From Limisphaerales bacterium (GTDB lineage: Bacteria > Verrucomicrobiota > Verrucomicrobiia > Limisphaerales > JAKEEH01), in NCBI GenBank assembly GCA_022616725.1, contig JAKEEH010000280.1:1-36329 (forward strand): a stretch of DNA of 36,329 nt. Direction: 5' to 3'. Shown here in pieces: positions 1 to 8,555 of this stretch. Position 1 is the first letter of the stretch. Every line of letters begins with the position of its first letter. The position numbers were made by a program, and so were the translations under genes. The notes beneath the pieces are model-generated. The model searched no databases. It saw nothing but the letters and a program-made list of their open reading frames with translations, and was not told the DNA's origin.

Positions 1-120
1 CGACCCCCCGGACACAGCGACGACCCCCCGGACACAGCGACGACCCCCCGGACACAGCGACGACCCCCCGGACACAGCGACGACCCCCCGGACACAGCGA
101 CGACCCCCCGGACACAGTTT
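1..120. repeat. 20-bp tandem repeat (CGACCCCCCGGACACAGCGA) x6, last copy ends in TTT
   Basis: Direct reading: six consecutive 20-bp units from base 1; the array is truncated by the window edge. Confidence 0.97.
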
Positions 121-171
121 CCGGGCCATGCCGAGAATCTGTGTAAGCACCCGGGGCGCGTCAACTCGGAA

Positions 172-890
172 GTGCAATTTACTTGGGACCGACCCCCTCG
201 ACCCCCTTCCGATGGCGCGTGACTAGGAAATTAACTGAAGCGCGACGATTACAATTTCGCCGTCATAAAGTTCGCCTGCTTGAGGGTGGGCCTCCAATTT
301 TGCTGGCACGTTCCTGTCGCTGTTTCGCGTCTGACGGCATAGTCCTAACTGAAGCTCGGCGATGCCGGCCTTTCGCACCCCGTTTTTCTTCCTGGTCAGC
401 CAGAGAATGAGCAAGCCGCCAATAGTGTTCCGATTTTCTCCGGTAATAAGGAGAATCTTTGCGGTCAGCCATACAACGGTACAGCGTTCCCACGTGATGA
501 ACGAGAAAAGACGTTTTCCAGAACCTAGCGCTCGCGATAGCAAAGGATAGTGCTTCCCGAGGCTTACCAAGACACCAAAGCCAAGTGCTGTGGAGTTCGT
601 CCATCAGAGGATTCTTCGCCTCGCTTTGATCAACGGCTTCGATCATTCTGCCGGCAGCCTCGTATTCGCCTCGTTTCAAAAGGTGCTCCACTAACCGGAT
701 GCTATAACAGAGCGGATATGGTTGGCTCTGAATCAACTTTATAACGTAATCACACGTCTTATTCGCCCCCTGCCGTCTGAGGCGATCTCGTATTCGGCGC
801 CATCCTTTAGAGCGCGTCCAAAACGCATTTGATCGCATATTCGTCATGGCTTTCATGGCAACGGGCGTCGGGGTCCCAAGTATTTACACT
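172..890. repeat. Segment bounded by ~22-bp imperfect inverted repeats (AGTGyAAwTACTTGGGACC..GAC)
   Basis: Left copy AGTGCAATTTACTTGGGACCGACCCC on + near 171-196; right copy on - near 861-890 reads AGTGTAAATACTTGGGACCCCGACGCCC. Confidence 0.7.
263..856 (-). CDS. Hypothetical protein with helical, TPR-like character
   Basis: 197-aa ORF; EAAGRMIEAV / REALSFAIASARFW resemble helical-repeat segments. The start could be internal (MRSNAFWTRS). Confidence 0.45.
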   Translation of the reverse strand: MKAMTNMRSNAFWTRSKGWRRIRDRLRRQGANKTCDYVIKLIQSQPYPLCYSIRLVEHLLKRGEYEAAGRMIEAVDQSEAKNPLMDELHSTWLWCLGKPREALSFAIASARFWKTSFLVHHVGTLYRCMADRKDSPYYRRKSEHYWRLAHSLADQEEKRGAKGRHRRASVRTMPSDAKQRQERASKIGGPPSSRRTL

Positions 891-990
891 GGCACATGAT
901 AAAGGCGGTTGGCCACGTGGTCCATGTGCCCATCTTGAGCCGCTCGGCGATCCATTTCAGCGTCTCGGCGCGCATGCGCCGTAGCGGCGT
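884..990 (-). pseudogene. C-terminal remnant of a RAYT / IS200-like (Y1) transposase, frameshifted
   Basis: Minus strand reads WTPLRRMRAETLKWIAERLKMGTWT, then after a 1-nt shift HVANRLYHVPV-stop, which matches the typical C-terminal tail of this family as I recall it. No N-terminal catalytic part is present. Confidence 0.55.
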
Positions 991-994
991 CCAT

Positions 995-1264
995 TCAGGC
1001 GTGTGGGGTCTTCCCAAGGAACGCGCGCGCTTCGGCTCTTAGCACACCCAGAAAGGTATTCGCTTGGACCAACCCTTCCAGCTCGGCCAGTTCCTCTGGC
1101 GTCGCAATCGCTGCGGAGTGTTTTTCGGCAAGCTCCTCGTAACGAGCTTGTGTGTCTTCGTCCGCTTGAATATTGAGGAGCATGCGCGCGAGGTCGGCTG
1201 TCATTTCTCGCGACAAGGGCTTCAGCAGCCGCTCCAATGCAGTCGTCACCGCTCCGTTTGCCAT
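995..1264 (-). CDS. Small hypothetical protein (89 aa)
   Basis: ORF MANGAVTTALERLLKPLSREMTADLARMLLNIQADEDTQARYEELAEKHSA...; helical, 51 bp downstream of the topoisomerase stop on the same strand. Confidence 0.6.
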   Translation of the reverse strand: MANGAVTTALERLLKPLSREMTADLARMLLNIQADEDTQARYEELAEKHSAAIATPEELAELEGLVQANTFLGVLRAEARAFLGKTPHA

Positions 1265-1315
1265 AACACAAGTCTATCTCATTTTGGCTGGCTTTGCCAC
1301 AGGTATGCGTGCGGC

Positions 1316-3346
1316 CTAAGCAAAACTCAGCTTCGTCGTCGGGGCGTCGGCTTCCCAGTTGCGCGGCGGTTTGCTGTTGATGGCGGCGACGTCTTTGATC
1401 GATAGTTGGATGCCGCGGGATTTGACGCCTTTGACCAGCACTTCCGCGGGCTTGCAGGTCTGCTGATTGATCTTCTGGTATGGAGCGGGTTTGTAGCGGA
1501 TGAAGATTTCCGCAGGGGTATCCGGCTCGAAGAATAAAATCCTTGACTTCTCCGGGATGCAGAAATATTCGCGGTTCAGGATCGTCCCGCCAAAGGTAAA
1601 CCGCTTGATGTAGGTCGCTTCGCGGTTCGTGTACACGAGGGTGAAGACCCGGTCGCGCTCCGGCAGCGCGCAATAGACGAGGTCCGGCCCGACGAACATT
1701 TTTTCCGGCAACTCGACGACCTTGTAATGGCCGTCTTTGAACACAACAATCAGCTTGTCGAATTTGGTGCAATCCATCTTGAACTCGTCACCGGTCACTT
1801 TGTAGCCGACGTAACCGGATTCGCGATCGTAGGCGACCTTGAAGGCGCGGAAAGCGACTTCGCGTGCATCGACCTCATCGTAGCGGCTGCTGCGGGTCAG
1901 CCGCGGATATTGCGGGCCGTATTTCTCAACCAGCGCTTCGAGATGAGAGATCGCGTACTTGGTGACATTCTTGAGGTGTTTCCGGGTCTCCTCGAGTTCT
2001 GCCTTCACCTTGTCCATCTCTTCACGATGTTTGTTGATGTCGAAGAGTGAAATGCGCCGGATGCGAACCCCCAGAAGCATTTCGACGTCCTCGTTCGTGA
2101 GATCGCGATACATTTGGCGGCGAAAAGGTTTGAAGCCGTCGTGCACCGCTTCGATTACCGCTTCGTTGGTGCGACACTGCTCGATCTTCTTATAAATGCG
2201 GTTCTCGATAAAAATTCGTACCAGCGTTTTGAAATGCAGTTCCTGCTGCAGCTTCGCCTCCTTCAACTCGAGCTCGCGTTTCAGGTCCTTCAGGAGCTTC
2301 GCGGTATTCTCCCGCAGGACTTCCGAGACTGTCATTTCGACCGGGCGATTGTCTTTGATGACGATGATGCGGCTGTTGATGGTCGTCTCGCAGTCGGTGA
2401 AGGCGTACAGGGCATCCACCAGCTTTTCCGCGCTGACACCCTGCGGGGCCTTCACTTCGATCTCCACGTCTTCGGACGTGAAGTCATTGACGCTCTTGAC
2501 CTTGAGTTTGCCTTTGCGCGTCGCGTCCTCAATGGACGCCATCAGGGAATCGGTAGTCGTCGTAGGCGGGATTTCCTTGATTACCACCGTCGAGTCATCC
2601 TTGATCTTGATTTTGGCGCGCACTTTGACGCTGCCTTTGCCATCGGCGTATTCCCGCGCGTCCATCAAGCCGCCCGTCTGGAAATCGGGCAGGCACTTGA
2701 AGGGCTGCTTTTTGAGGATCGCGATCTGCGCCTGGAGCAATTCCGGAAAATTGTGCGGCAGAATTTTGCACGCCATACCGACGGCAATTCCCTCGGTGCC
2801 CAGCATGAGCAACAACGGCAGCTTCGACGGGAGAGTGACCGGCTCCTTGTTGCGCCCGTCGTAACTGGGCACAAACTCGGTCAACTCATCGTTGAAGATC
2901 TCGTTGCGCGCCAATTCCGTCAGCCGCACCTCGATGTATCGCGGCGCTGCCGGTGGATCGCCGGTGTAGATGTTGCCGAAATTCCCCTGCCCCTCGATCA
3001 GATAACGCTTGTTCGTCACCACCACCAACGCGTCCGAAATTGCCGCTTCCCCGTGCGGGTGATACTGCGCGCAATGCCCCGAGATCGTCGCGACTTTGAT
3101 GAACCGGCCATCATCCTTCTCGTGCAACGACCACAGGATCCTGCGCTGAACCGGCTTCAGCCCGTCGGCGAGATTCGGAATCGCCCGGTCGCGAATCACG
3201 TAGGAGGCATATTGAAGGAAACTGGTGTCCATCCGCCGGTGCAACGGCAATTCGACCGTCGTGGGCCGGCCATTACCGCCCTTCCGTGGCGCTGCATCCG
3301 TTTCGGCAACGACGTGGTCTTTTTTCTCTTTTTTCGATGCGCTCAT
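1316..3346 (-). CDS. Type IIA DNA topoisomerase subunit A (ParC/GyrA family)
   Basis: 676 aa; DGLKPVQRRIL, QYHPHGEAAI, EGQGNFGNIYTGDPPAAPRYIE (active-site Tyr region), TEGIAVGMA. Confidence 0.93.
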   Translation of the reverse strand: MSASKKEKKDHVVAETDAAPRKGGNGRPTTVELPLHRRMDTSFLQYASYVIRDRAIPNLADGLKPVQRRILWSLHEKDDGRFIKVATISGHCAQYHPHGEAAISDALVVVTNKRYLIEGQGNFGNIYTGDPPAAPRYIEVRLTELARNEIFNDELTEFVPSYDGRNKEPVTLPSKLPLLLMLGTEGIAVGMACKILPHNFPELLQAQIAILKKQPFKCLPDFQTGGLMDAREYADGKGSVKVRAKIKIKDDSTVVIKEIPPTTTTDSLMASIEDATRKGKLKVKSVNDFTSEDVEIEVKAPQGVSAEKLVDALYAFTDCETTINSRIIVIKDNRPVEMTVSEVLRENTAKLLKDLKRELELKEAKLQQELHFKTLVRIFIENRIYKKIEQCRTNEAVIEAVHDGFKPFRRQMYRDLTNEDVEMLLGVRIRRISLFDINKHREEMDKVKAELEETRKHLKNVTKYAISHLEALVEKYGPQYPRLTRSSRYDEVDAREVAFRAFKVAYDRESGYVGYKVTGDEFKMDCTKFDKLIVVFKDGHYKVVELPEKMFVGPDLVYCALPERDRVFTLVYTNREATYIKRFTFGGTILNREYFCIPEKSRILFFEPDTPAEIFIRYKPAPYQKINQQTCKPAEVLVKGVKSRGIQLSIKDVAAINSKPPRNWEADAPTTKLSFA

Positions 3347-3463
3347 GTCACAATCAGAAGCCCATTTTAGGAAAGGCGCGGGAACGAATCCATAAAAACT
3401 CTGGAAAAGAGAAGAGACGAACAGGAAGCTCGGAGGACGACGACGGACGGACGAAACTCGAAA

Positions 3464-4216
3464 TTATCCCCGCGCGGGCGAATCAGTCCGCGAAAACGGG
3501 CGTTCGGGCGCGGCAGGTTCGATGTTTCTTCCGATCTCGACGATGTGCGCCTCGTTGCGCGCACCTATGAAAATAAACACGCCGATCAGCATCAACATCG
3601 GATTGCCTCGCTGCAACGCGACGAACCCGGCGATGATGAACAGGACGGCCATCCCTTGCCCTATACGGGCCGCAATCCGCGTGGCGCGGACATATTCCAG
3701 CCTCCGCGCCAGCATGGCCCGCAGCACGCGCCCCCCATCCATTGGAAAAGCCGGTAGCAAATTGAACGCGACCAGAAACACGTTTAGCCAGAGTAGCGTA
3801 GTGAGGAATCCTGAAATGGACAGAATCGGGGCAAATCGTCCGATGCTTGCCACAACCAAAATGACATACAACGCAGCCGCGATCACCACGTTCACAAGCG
3901 GGCCGGCCAAAGCGACCCACAGCTCGTGCCGGGGTTCCCGCGGCATGCGCTCCAGGCGGGCGACCCCGCCAATTGGCAGCAAAGTAATATCTCGCGTCTC
4001 GATCCCGTAGCGCCGCGCGGCGAACGCGTGCCCGAACTCGTGCAGGACAATGCACGTAAACAAGGCCACGACAAAAAGCACCTGCTGCGCGGCCGCCGGG
4101 ATCCCTGTCCCTTTGTCCAAGCCATTGAAGAAAACGACGCCCAGGAGAATCAGAAATGTCCAGTGCAGGTACAATTCCGTTCCCGCGATTTTCCCAAGCT
4201 TGAGCGACCACCGCAT
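3464..4216 (-). CDS. Site-2 protease family (M50) membrane metalloprotease
   Basis: HEFGH zinc motif, NLLPAFPMDGGRVLRA motif, multiple TM segments. Confidence 0.93.
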   Translation of the reverse strand: MRWSLKLGKIAGTELYLHWTFLILLGVVFFNGLDKGTGIPAAAQQVLFVVALFTCIVLHEFGHAFAARRYGIETRDITLLPIGGVARLERMPREPRHELWVALAGPLVNVVIAAALYVILVVASIGRFAPILSISGFLTTLLWLNVFLVAFNLLPAFPMDGGRVLRAMLARRLEYVRATRIAARIGQGMAVLFIIAGFVALQRGNPMLMLIGVFIFIGARNEAHIVEIGRNIEPAAPERPFSRTDSPARG

Positions 4217-4308
4217 GAGTTATTATCGGCTGGAGATGGCTTGATCACAAGCGGGAGAACTACCTAGCCGGCTTCTACAAAATAACAGCCAAACTCCAGC
4301 CTGCGCGG

Positions 4309-5181
4309 CTATGCGGTCTGCTCCAAACGAAGCTGCGGCTGCTCTCGCATTTGATCCATCGCCTCAGGTCCCGGCACCACCGGTTCGGGCGCCTTCGCCA
4401 CCACCAGCGGGTTGCGGACCATCTGCCCCTGGAACGTGTAGCCCGTGGCCAGCACTTGTGCGATTCGCGCGCCGTTTCCGGGTTTCGGATGACCATCCGG
4501 AAGCGTATGCGCCTTTTCGTTGAAGGGCTCGCCAGCCTTGACCTCGACCGGCGCCAGGCCGACTCGCCGCGCCAGGTCCCGGCACGCGTGTTGAAACTGC
4601 GTCAACTGCGCGATCACGTTTTGCTGGCCCACCCGCACGGCTGCCTGCTGCAACGCGTACACATGGTCCAGCAGATGGACCACCACCTGCACCCAATCGC
4701 CCTCGCCTCGCCGCATCTTTTCAATCTCCAGGCGCAAATGCGCTTTCTCCGCGTCGTTGGCCTTGAGCATGAATTCGCTAAATGCCTTGGCGTCGGCCGC
4801 AATGCCATCGGCAATCTGCCTGGCCTCGTTGACGGTCTTGCCGCAGTTTTCCTGGATCACCTGCCACTGCGCCGTCGCGAAGCTGATCTGGTTCGTAAAA
4901 CTGCGCAGATTGTTGATCTGCTCGACCGCTTCGGCCAGTTTGTCGGCTTCGGCAAATTTCAAGTCAGCTTCGTACTGCTTCAGAAACGGCGTCATGGCCA
5001 CCCACGCGCCAATACATGTGCAAACCAGCACCGCGATTGTCGGCCACGTCGAAATCGGCTTATCGGCTTGGAACACGATCCATGCCGCCGCTCCAATCAG
5101 GAAAAGATCGGCCAGCAAAAATGGCCACTTTGGCAAGTGAGGTCGGGCGCTCTGACTCATATCCGGCGAAGCATTACTCAA
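4309..5181 (-). CDS. Membrane protein with C-terminal GrpE-like domain
   Basis: Two N-terminal TM helices, coiled coil, then VGLAPVEVKAGEPFNEKAHTLPDGHPKPGNGARIAQVLATGYTFQGQMVRNPLVVAKAPE, resembling the GrpE beta-domain (G-x-PFDPxxHEA...PGxVxxVLQKGYxLxxRVLRPAxVVVA). Confidence 0.7.
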   Translation of the reverse strand: MSNASPDMSQSARPHLPKWPFLLADLFLIGAAAWIVFQADKPISTWPTIAVLVCTCIGAWVAMTPFLKQYEADLKFAEADKLAEAVEQINNLRSFTNQISFATAQWQVIQENCGKTVNEARQIADGIAADAKAFSEFMLKANDAEKAHLRLEIEKMRRGEGDWVQVVVHLLDHVYALQQAAVRVGQQNVIAQLTQFQHACRDLARRVGLAPVEVKAGEPFNEKAHTLPDGHPKPGNGARIAQVLATGYTFQGQMVRNPLVVAKAPEPVVPGPEAMDQMREQPQLRLEQTA

Positions 5182-5219
5182 ACTCGCTCCGCGTTACCAT
5201 AGAAAAGTGTGAGCCGTGG

Positions 5220-5303
5220 TCCCAAATACCAACAACCACCAAAACCCAAACTGACGGCTTGGAAGCTTGGCGTTTCTCTGGTGTCTGTTTTTGATGTTTG
5301 GGA
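5220..5303. repeat. Imperfect palindromic intergenic element (CA-rich left arm / GT-rich right arm)
   Basis: TCCCAAATACCAACAACCACCAAAACCCAAAC versus reverse complement of the right arm TCCCAAACATCAAAAACAGACACCAGAGAAAC. Confidence 0.6.
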
Positions 5304-5311
5304 TTGCGAAG

Positions 5312-5386
5312 TGGTGGGCGATGAGGGATTCGAACCCCCGACCCACAGCGTGTAAAGCTGCTGCGCTACCACTGCGCTAATCGCCC
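5312..5386 (-). tRNA. tRNA-Val (anticodon TAC), CCA encoded
   Basis: Minus strand GGGCGATTAGCGCAGTGGTAGCGCAGCAGCTTTACACGCTGTGGGTCGGGGGTTCGAATCCCTCATCGCCCACCA; 7-bp acceptor, anticodon loop TTTACAC, GGTTCGAATCC T-arm. Confidence 0.97.
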
Positions 5387-5513
5387 GCAGACGCCACCAA
5401 TTTACCACCGGCCGAAGTCCTGGCAATTCCGAAGCCGTGGCTGGATGAGAACTGGTTAAGTGGATGCGTCGTGGATGGGTGGCCGAATGCATTCATCCCT
5501 TGATCCGTTACTC

Positions 5514-5572
5514 AACAGGAGCAAACAGAGGAAACGGAGAAAGAAAACTCTGTTTCTCTGTTCTCTCCTGTT
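5514..5572. repeat. Intergenic hairpin element (AACAGGAG..AACAGAG..AAAC / GTTTCTCTGTTCTCTCCTGTT)
   Basis: AACAGGAGCAAACAGAGGAAACGGAG versus reverse complement of ACTCTGTTTCTCTGTTCTCTCCTGTT; near-complete pairing across ~26 bp. Confidence 0.8.
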
Positions 5573-5596
5573 AAACTTGGGGTTTGGGGTTTTCCC

Positions 5597-7021
5597 TCAC
5601 GCCGATCCCGTGACCTCCTTCAAATCCGCGCGCACCGCTTCGTACGTCGTCGCGTACGCCAGCACTTCGGGATCCGGCTGCACCCCCCAATGTTCGCACG
5701 CCTGCCGGTAAACAGCCGGCCACCAGTTCCGATGCTGGGTCAAGCCTTCATCGCGCCAACTCCTCCAGCCCATCAGCACGCGCGACCAGCATTCGTCGCC
5801 ATATTTCACAGCCTGCTGCGTGTTCGGGAAATCCTTGAGATACCAATCACGCCCAATGCGCGCGTGCAGAACTTCATCCGCCCAATCGTAATCCTGAAAC
5901 AGTGCTGACAAGGCGTTGCCGGATTGCTGGCCGACTTCCCATTCAAACCGCTTGCCGTTCTTCGGCATCAAGCCTTGTTCGATGAAATACAGCACGGCAT
6001 GGCGCTCAATGGGTTTCAGTTGCGTGTTCAGGGCCAGCGACCACGTGAAATTCACCATCACGTTCTTCGGCCAATCAACGCCCAGTTGCGCAAACCCAAC
6101 CTCGCCCATCATCGCGTGGCGCGCTTCGTCCCAAAGCTGGCGGGTCATGTCGCGATAATAGCCCCATGGCTTGTCCGGTGTTTCCGTAATAATGCTGGCC
6201 ATCATCTCGGGCACATCGACTTCGCGGAGCCGTTTGTAGAACATCATCAGTGTTTTCGGTTGCGGCGGGTATTTCGGATCGTAAAGGAACACTTCCGCGT
6301 TGACACCCATGTTGTAGGGATCGGGGAAACGCTCGTCCCGCTTCGGCACTGGATCATACTTGTAAGGAGTCCTTGAAAACTGCCGACCGGTTTCTTTCTG
6401 CATGGGTGCGTCCGTGCCGTGCAAACCTCCCGCGCTAAGCAGGCAGTCGTCGAGTAATCGCAACCACGCGCTCAACTCCTGGCGCCGCTCCGGCGTGACG
6501 AGCCTTTCAATCGCCTGCCGCCCAAATGCCACCATGGCCGCTATCTCCAGCAGAGCGAAGCGGCAAACCCGCACCGATGGGGCGTCCGTGAGCAGGTTGG
6601 TATCGGCCGTGTGCTTCTGCAGTGCCGCTTCCAGCGTCGGCAGAGCTTTCTCATAAACGCCCAACAGCAGCTCTTCCGTCCCGGGTGCGCACAGGATCTC
6701 GTCAAATAAAATCTCCAAGGCCGGATGCGGCACTTGCTCCAGACCCAGCGGCGGCTCGCGCATCTCGCCAACCCGCTTCCGGAGGGCCGCCACATGCTCG
6801 GCGCAAAGATGGGCATGCAGACTGAAACCCATTTTCAATTCATAGATCGGCTCGGCCGTAATCCGCGCCGTGAAAGTCTGGTGCAGTCGCTTGAACGCGT
6901 AATGGTAGCGCTTGAGCCGCGCGACGCATTGCTCAACCGAGAGGCCGGGCCGCATCGCCTCTTCCATGGAACAAAGCCCTGCCAGCGGCGGCAGATCGCG
7001 ATAAGAACGGTATGTTTTCAT
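5597..7021 (-). CDS. Ferritin-like (di-iron carboxylate type) protein, possibly DUF455-like
   Basis: 474 aa; two ExxH motifs in conserved-looking contexts: LWDEARHAMMGEVGF and YDWADEVLHARIGRDWYL. Confidence 0.65.
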   Translation of the reverse strand: MKTYRSYRDLPPLAGLCSMEEAMRPGLSVEQCVARLKRYHYAFKRLHQTFTARITAEPIYELKMGFSLHAHLCAEHVAALRKRVGEMREPPLGLEQVPHPALEILFDEILCAPGTEELLLGVYEKALPTLEAALQKHTADTNLLTDAPSVRVCRFALLEIAAMVAFGRQAIERLVTPERRQELSAWLRLLDDCLLSAGGLHGTDAPMQKETGRQFSRTPYKYDPVPKRDERFPDPYNMGVNAEVFLYDPKYPPQPKTLMMFYKRLREVDVPEMMASIITETPDKPWGYYRDMTRQLWDEARHAMMGEVGFAQLGVDWPKNVMVNFTWSLALNTQLKPIERHAVLYFIEQGLMPKNGKRFEWEVGQQSGNALSALFQDYDWADEVLHARIGRDWYLKDFPNTQQAVKYGDECWSRVLMGWRSWRDEGLTQHRNWWPAVYRQACEHWGVQPDPEVLAYATTYEAVRADLKEVTGSA

Positions 7022-7262
7022 GGCGAAGCTTATATTGCACTGCTTTCGGGGCCGAAAACCATGGAAAAATCCCGTTGGAAACTGGGAGCCTTTGGGGTGG
7101 ACAGCGGATCAGCGTATTTGGCCCCGCAAAAATACCGACTCGCCACAATCCACTGCCTTTTCGCGCGATGAGTTGAATATATTCCTCGCTATTCACACCG
7201 ATTGGGCCTCCAGGGTGACGCAATGGGCGTCGCCCACGGCCATGTGTGGATTTGAAGTACCT

Positions 7263-8537
7263 ATGAAATCAGTAAATCGAATTATTGGAATTACGGCATT
7301 GGCGGTGGCCCTCTCAAGCAGGGCAGACGTGGTGACCGACTGGAACAACGTCGCGCTGGATGCCATCCGCGCCGGGCGCACCTCCCCTCCCCAGGCGTCG
7401 CGCCAGTTGGCGATCTTGCACACAGCAATTTACGATGCGGTAAACGGAATTACGCAGACGCACGAACCCTATCGCGTGCCCGGGAAGGCCTCGGGAGGAG
7501 CTTCTGTGGAGGCAGCGGTCCATGCCGCAGCCCACAGTGTGATGGTCAATTTGTATCCATCGATGACAGCAATGTTTGACGCCGCATACAATTCTGCAAC
7601 CGGGAACCTGCCGAACGGGCCGGCCAAATCCAAGGGCCTGGCCTGGGGCGCTCATGTCGCACAGGCGATTCTGGCTGATCGCGCCAATGATGGCTCAACA
7701 AATACGGTGCCTTACGCGCCCGGAACGAACCCGGGCGAGTGGAGGCCAACGATTTCCTTTGGCGGGGTGGTGCGGCCGCCACTGCTGCCGCAGTGGGGCA
7801 CTGTCAAATGTTTCGGAATCAAAGCGGGTTCGCAGTTTCGTCCCCCGACACCACCCGCTTTGACGACTCACCAATATGCGGACGAGGTCAACCAGGTGAA
7901 GAGTCTTGGTGAAACCAATAGCACAGCGCGCACCGCGGACCAGACGCAAATCGCTTACTTTTGGGCCAATGGCGCGGGCACCGCGACGCCGCCGGGGCAT
8001 TGGAACCAAATCGCGCAGATCGTCGCAGAGCAAGAGGGCAATACCCTGGCCGAAAATGCCCGCCTGTTCGCGCTGCTCAACATCGCCGAGGCCGACGCCG
8101 CTATCGTCTCGTGGGATTGCAAATACGCTTACAACTACTGGCGTCCGATCACGGCGATTCGCGAAGCCGATACCGATAATAATCCGCTGACGATTCAGGA
8201 TTCAACCTGGGCGCCCCTGCTCTTCACGCCGCCTTTTCCGGAATACACTTCGGGACACAGCACCTTCAGTGGCGCTGCGGCGGTCGTGCTGGCTATGTTT
8301 TATGGCACCGATGACATCCCGTTCACTGGAGCCTCAGACGATGTCCCCGGTGCGATGCGCTATTACACCAGCTTCAGCCAGGCGGCTGAAGAAAGCGGTG
8401 CCAGCCGTATTTACGCCGGCATTCATTTTTGGTCCGCCAATGTGCACGGTTTGGCGACCGGAGCGTCAGTGGGGGAATACGTGTCGGAACATCTGCTGCG
8501 CCCTCGGCGCGAGCGTTCGCAACGCGGCCAGCATTAA
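7263..8537 (+). CDS. Vanadium-dependent haloperoxidase / PAP2-fold secreted protein
   Basis: Signal-peptide-like start MKSVNRIIGITALAVALSSRADV; K..YNYWRP, EYTSGHSTFSG and SRIYAGIHF active-site motifs. Confidence 0.9.
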   Translation: MKSVNRIIGITALAVALSSRADVVTDWNNVALDAIRAGRTSPPQASRQLAILHTAIYDAVNGITQTHEPYRVPGKASGGASVEAAVHAAAHSVMVNLYPSMTAMFDAAYNSATGNLPNGPAKSKGLAWGAHVAQAILADRANDGSTNTVPYAPGTNPGEWRPTISFGGVVRPPLLPQWGTVKCFGIKAGSQFRPPTPPALTTHQYADEVNQVKSLGETNSTARTADQTQIAYFWANGAGTATPPGHWNQIAQIVAEQEGNTLAENARLFALLNIAEADAAIVSWDCKYAYNYWRPITAIREADTDNNPLTIQDSTWAPLLFTPPFPEYTSGHSTFSGAAAVVLAMFYGTDDIPFTGASDDVPGAMRYYTSFSQAAEESGASRIYAGIHFWSANVHGLATGASVGEYVSEHLLRPRRERSQRGQH

Positions 8538-8555
8538 AACGCTGCGCGGACACGG

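Noticed and set aside
957-1772. 271-aa minus-strand ORF
   Set aside because: Out-of-frame antisense-shadow composition (Arg/Gly-rich) overlapping the well-supported topoisomerase and 89-aa ORFs.
2114-3370. 418-aa plus-strand ORF antisense to the topoisomerase gene
   Set aside because: Mirror-frame ORF of a high-GC gene; low-complexity His/Arg/Leu pattern, no recognisable domain.
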